Source: Macrophomina tecta (lineage: Eukaryota > Ascomycota > Dothideomycetes > Botryosphaeriales > Botryosphaeriaceae). Taken from it: a stretch of DNA of 64,000 bases. Below the pieces are notes generated by a model. The model was given only the letters and a program-made list of their open reading frames with translations. It did not search any database and was not told where the DNA came from. The position numbers were made by a program, and so were the translations under genes. The DNA lies in the NCBI GenBank assembly GCA_024180945.1, contig JAKSGN010000043.1, positions 310,001-374,000 on the forward strand. The letters run 5' to 3'. This document shows, in pieces, positions 60,248 to 64,000 of this stretch; position 1 is the stretch's first letter, and every line of letters begins with the position of its first letter.

Positions 60248-61663
60248 CTTGAAGATCTGGGACACGATGTGCTCGGTCAGCGTAGTAGATTTGGCAGAGT
60301 ATCTTCGGATAATTTGGAGAATCTTGAGCATTGCAAGCGTCTATTTGAATGCTAAAGATGCTTCTTGTTGCGATTGCTTACGGGATCCTTCGGTTCTCTT
60401 CGGCCTCCGTGTACGCCTGTCAATCATCGTATTGGTAATCTTGCCCCGCGCTGTTATGGATTGCAAATCCAGCAGGCTAACAAAAATGGAGTACCTGACT
60501 CGGATCCTGGACGGCGCGGCGGAAAACGCTAATGCAACTGCTATTTTTACGGGGGTTCGTAGAAGCCGGGCGACAACCCCCGTTGTCAGTAGCCGAAGGA
60601 TTGCTGGCGGCGTGATCTGCAGTGGAAACGCTATCAAGGATCTACATCGGTGCTCAATGCCAGAGCTTTTATCGGGGCTAATGTCCAATTCCAGGCCTAA
60701 AATGAGTCTTTTGTTCTAATACGTTTTAGCGCTAATGCAACCCACTAACGCGCTAAACGAAGATCATACATTGCGTCAGCAGTTAGAGCACGTCCTTTCA
60801 GAACTTAGCCTAGACCTAATTCGTTTTAGAACTGCTCTCACTATTAAAATATCCAGTGAACTGTCGTTGATATACGTCCACATGCCAGTCTAGCATGGGA
60901 TATCGAGACTTGATACGAAACCTTAACCTAAAAGGATTAGTTCAGGCTTTTAATATTTGAGGCGCTCGGCTAAAGCGGCCAGAGGTCAAAATTTATTTCC
61001 TCGCAGATATGCACGGTCGTGGAAACAACTTTTTTTTTTTTTTTTTTGGCAAAAGCTTATCCCTGACATTTAAACAAAACATCCTTGACTCCAGCTTATT
61101 CGGTGTGGTGTAGTGCGTTTCAAATGGATTTCAAACCAGGCACAAGTCGGACTTGGCGTGGGATCACCAGTGCACAGTCTAACAACCTCAACACCGAGGT
61201 TATTCATATCGTTTCAAGGGCCGGAGCGAGGAATGTTATGCCGCAAATAACGAGGGAGTTGACGAGAGTCGTATAATTCCATATCCGTTTCATCGGTATG
61301 GAAGTGATAGATGCAGTGGGTTTTTTCGCCTCTACGCTAGAGTCCTTAACAGAAATTTAGCATGCCATTCTAGCAAGATAAATTTAATAGGATCATAGAG
61401 TAAGTAACGGTGTAATATAGTCCTCTAATAGGCGCTATTCTAGAATAGTCTATTTAAAAGTTATTTTCTCTTTTTTAAGAAATATATATTCCTCTTCTTA
61501 ATTATTTAGCAATATAAACATTCTTATAATTTTAACCTAGTAATAGGTTAGAGTAAGTATTAATAATATAATTAATAAGTAATATAATAACTAGAAGAAA
61601 GATATAGAAAAAGTCTTTTTATCTAGAAAAAAAATAATATATATATTAAAATAGAGTAAAAGA
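60248..61663. other. SDR upstream region and transition to AT-rich DNA
   Basis: GC-normal to about 61370. Short frames (60341-60688 minus, 61085-61276 plus) show no recognisable domain. A poly-T run lies at about 61030-61047. From about 61370 onward CA/TG become scarce. Confidence 0.5.
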
Positions 61664-61765
61664 ATAAAACTTATCTAGTTATTTTATATTACTAGAGAGC
61701 CTCTTATACCTCTATTTCCTAATATTAGAGCTAGTAAAACTAATATATATATCTAAAATACTTCT
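61664..61765 (+). repeat. Direct repeat, left copy
   Basis: About 100 bp (TTATTTTATATTACTAGAGA ... AACTAATATATATATCT) repeated at 62742-62838 with mainly C/T and G/A differences. The solo B LTR lies between the copies. Confidence 0.65.
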
Positions 61766-61827
61766 TTACTAAAAATAATAAATTAACCTAAGAATTTAGA
61801 TTTTTAGTAGAGTTATAGAGGTAGTTA

Positions 61828-62556
61828 TATAATAGTAGCCTCTTCTACTAGGCTTTAGAGTTACCTAGTAGAGTTAGATAATAGTAAGATTTACTTTAAA
61901 GAATAAGAAAAGAATAAAGAATTAAAATAATAAATAGTAGTTATATAATAAATTAATATATAGTATATATTAGACTTATTATCTTTAATAAGTCTATATT
62001 AGAATCTTAAGTTAACTATAAAGATTAAAGTATTATCTAATAAGTATACTTATATACTATAAAAAAATTATAATAATCTAGATTAATTTAGCTAGATTAA
62101 AATAGCTAGATTAATAGTATAAGATTAAGTATCTTAGATTACTATAATTTAAGTAGGTTTTATATAACTTAGATACTAAGATTTATTTTTTAAAATCTAA
62201 CTTCTACTCTAATAAATAAATAATATATTTATTATTTTTTTATTTGCCTTCTATATTTAAAGTTAGTTTTTTAGATTTATATTTTTTTTATAGATATCTT
62301 TTCTCTATAGAAATTTGATTCTACTATTCTTTTAAATAGTCGCTATACTATATAAATTTTATTTTTATATAGGCTTCTATTATTATTTAGTCTAGAATTA
62401 TATATATTATTTTTTCTTAAGGCTAGTTTTCTTATATAAGTATTTTAGTTATATAGCTTTACTATTTATAAAAATTCTTAGTCTCTATAATATTTTTTTT
62501 ATATAGGTTTTCTATTTATAGAGTTATAAAGCCTTTATTCTCTAGAATTTATAATA
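61828..62556 (-). repeat. Solo Gypsy B LTR (729 bp)
   Basis: TATAATAGTAGCCTC...TTTATAATA aligns with the B LTRs. It is flanked by AGTTA (61823-61827) and AGCTA (62557-62561), a target duplication that differs by one C-to-T change. No internal B sequence adjoins it, so the element was lost by LTR-LTR recombination. Very heavily mutated. Confidence 0.78.
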
Positions 62557-62741
62557 AGCTATAATAAATATAGTAAGAAATTATATTACTTACTAATTAT
62601 TAAATTTAAATATATAATCTCTAAGCTCTTTTTAGCTATAGTAATTTTATTTATATTAACTATATAATAAATAGAGTTTCTACTTATTATATATACTAGT
62701 ATAGAAGTTAGGGCTTATAAGTATTAAAATAAAATAAAAAA

Positions 62742-62838
62742 ATATAATCTATTTAGTTATTTTATATTATTAGAAAGTTTTTTATATCTCTATTTACTAA
62801 TATTAGAGTTAGTAGAACTAATATATATATCTAATAAT
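62742..62838 (+). repeat. Direct repeat, right copy
   Basis: Counterpart of 61664-61765; it runs into the tandem array. Confidence 0.65.
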
Positions 62839-62918
62839 ATATCTAATAATATATCTAATAATATATCTAATAATATATCTAATAATATATCTAATAATAT
62901 ATCTAATAATATATCTTT
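62826..62918. repeat. Tandem array of a 12-bp unit (CTAATAATATAT)
   Basis: About seven head-to-tail copies with almost no variation, in contrast to the strongly mutated surroundings. Confidence 0.85.
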
Positions 62919-64000
62919 AATATATAATATACTACTTTATATATTTATATTATAAGATATATACTATTAACTTTATTTTTAGTTTTTACTTATATCTATT
63001 TATTAAATATTTATAAAAATTCTAGTAGTCTCTTTATTTTATATTCTTATTACTATTTTATATATATTAAAAATTAGTATTATATTTTATAAGTATATAA
63101 GATTTTATTAATATTATTTATTAATTTTATAAACTTAAAAGCTAAGATTTTTTTATATTTAATATTACTAAATAATAGACTTATTTTTACTTTAGAAGTA
63201 TAATTAGTTATTAAAATAAAACTAAATTTAAAATATTTTATATTTTTATATTTATTTAAATATTTTATAATTTAATTAAGTATAGCTTAATTTTACTACT
63301 ATTTTATATTTTTTTACTTTATTAGATTTAAATATACTATTCTAAAGTTTATTTATATTACTATTAATTAGTTTATTCTTATAAAAAAAATTTTTAATTA
63401 AATTATTAATTTTTAATATTTTTTTTCTATATATAGCTAGGTTTAGCTATTATAGTTTAAAAAAGTATTATTTAGTAAATTATTTATTATTTTAATAAAT
63501 TATATAATTATTATTATAATAAAGAATTTAATTAATAGCTATATATTTTACTTTTTTATTTAAAATAAATATAAAGTAAAAGCTTTTTTAAATTATACTA
63601 GCTATAGTTTTACTAGTTTTATTTTATTATAAATAGTAGTAATAAAAGTTTTACTTATTTTTATAATAAATATAAAGTTTTTTATTAAAGTATTTTATTT
63701 TTTTTATTTTATTTATTAATATTAAAATTATTTTTTATATATCTTTATTACTTTATTAAATAATATTTAATTTTTTACTATTATTTTTTCTTATATATAG
63801 TATAGAATTACTATAAAAGATATAAAATATTAGCTTTATAGTTTTTTTATATTTTTTTAATTTATATTTAAAAATATAATTATTTTATTTAAGAACTAGC
63901 CTAATAAGTTTATTTAATATATTAAAAATATTTTATATTATAAGCTAATCTTTAATTTTTTCTTTAAATCTTTAGTAGTAGTAGTTTATAAAAGTATAAT
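62919..64000 (-). mobile_element. Gypsy remnant (B-like gag region), extremely AT-rich
   Basis: 63880-64000 aligns with 33355-33460 of Gypsy B gag (CTTTAGTAGTAGTAGTTTAT against the B sequence at about 33440), minus strand. The rest is too mutated to assign. It continues beyond the window. Confidence 0.5.

Noticed and set aside
62826..62918. CRISPR-like array
   Set aside because: A simple 12-bp tandem repeat with no spacers, in a fungal genome.

Overview
The window is from a filamentous ascomycete (Pezizomycotina). Genes carry short GT-AG introns of about 45-70 nt, and the gene families (Zn2Cys6 regulator, secondary-metabolism P450s, MFS efflux pump, type-B carboxylesterase, SDR) are typical of that group. 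About three quarters of the window is AT-rich, retrotransposon-derived DNA in which CpA/TpG dinucleotides have almost vanished. That is the signature of repeat-induced point mutation (RIP): Gln/Trp codons have become stops and Cys codons have become Tyr. No rRNA, tRNA, CRISPR array or bacterial-type operon was seen. The species cannot be named from this.

Layout. (1) 1-11646 is a four-level nest of LTR elements: Gypsy D, interrupted by a Copia, interrupted by Gypsy B, interrupted by chromovirus A. All but A's junction beyond the left edge can be placed to the base. (2) 11647-20761 is a GC-normal gene island: an HMG-CoA reductase pseudogene (-), an intact AflR-like Zn2Cys6 regulator (+), a broken P450 (-) and an intact 14-TM MFS pump (+). 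HMGR + regulator + P450 + pump is the accessory set of the compactin and lovastatin clusters, so this may be the remnant of a statin-like locus; no polyketide synthase is present. (3) 21088-37023 is a second TE block: a pogo/Fot1 fragment, a Gypsy-like element C with its two 378-bp LTRs in inverted orientation and no integrase, a complete Gypsy B (26642-34985, TSD TTAGG), a C LTR fragment, a chromovirus A 3' end and a D LTR remnant. (4) 37024-40472 holds a secreted type-B carboxylesterase and the end of a hAT-like transposase ORF. (5) 40473-46261 is a complete Copia element (TSD AGAAC) that splits that ORF. (6) 46262-50530 holds a small uncertain gene and an intact six-exon P450. (7) 50535-58268 is a complete Gypsy D (468-bp LTRs, TSD AGCGT). 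(8) 58274-61400 holds an SDR gene. (9) 61400-64000 is old RIP-degraded DNA with a solo B LTR and a Gypsy gag/pol remnant.

Main observation: all three chromodomain-bearing Gypsy families (A, B, D) carry an extra ORF on the opposite strand between pol and the 3' LTR. Two of the three show a Gal4-type six-Cys spacing when RIP-derived Tyr codons are read as Cys, and all three have a following charged helical segment. Other points: RIP fades at the outer edges of TEs next to genes, a conserved hairpin lies before the polypurine tract of both Copia copies, and a 15-nt micro-exon in the MFS gene encodes the family's motif D1.
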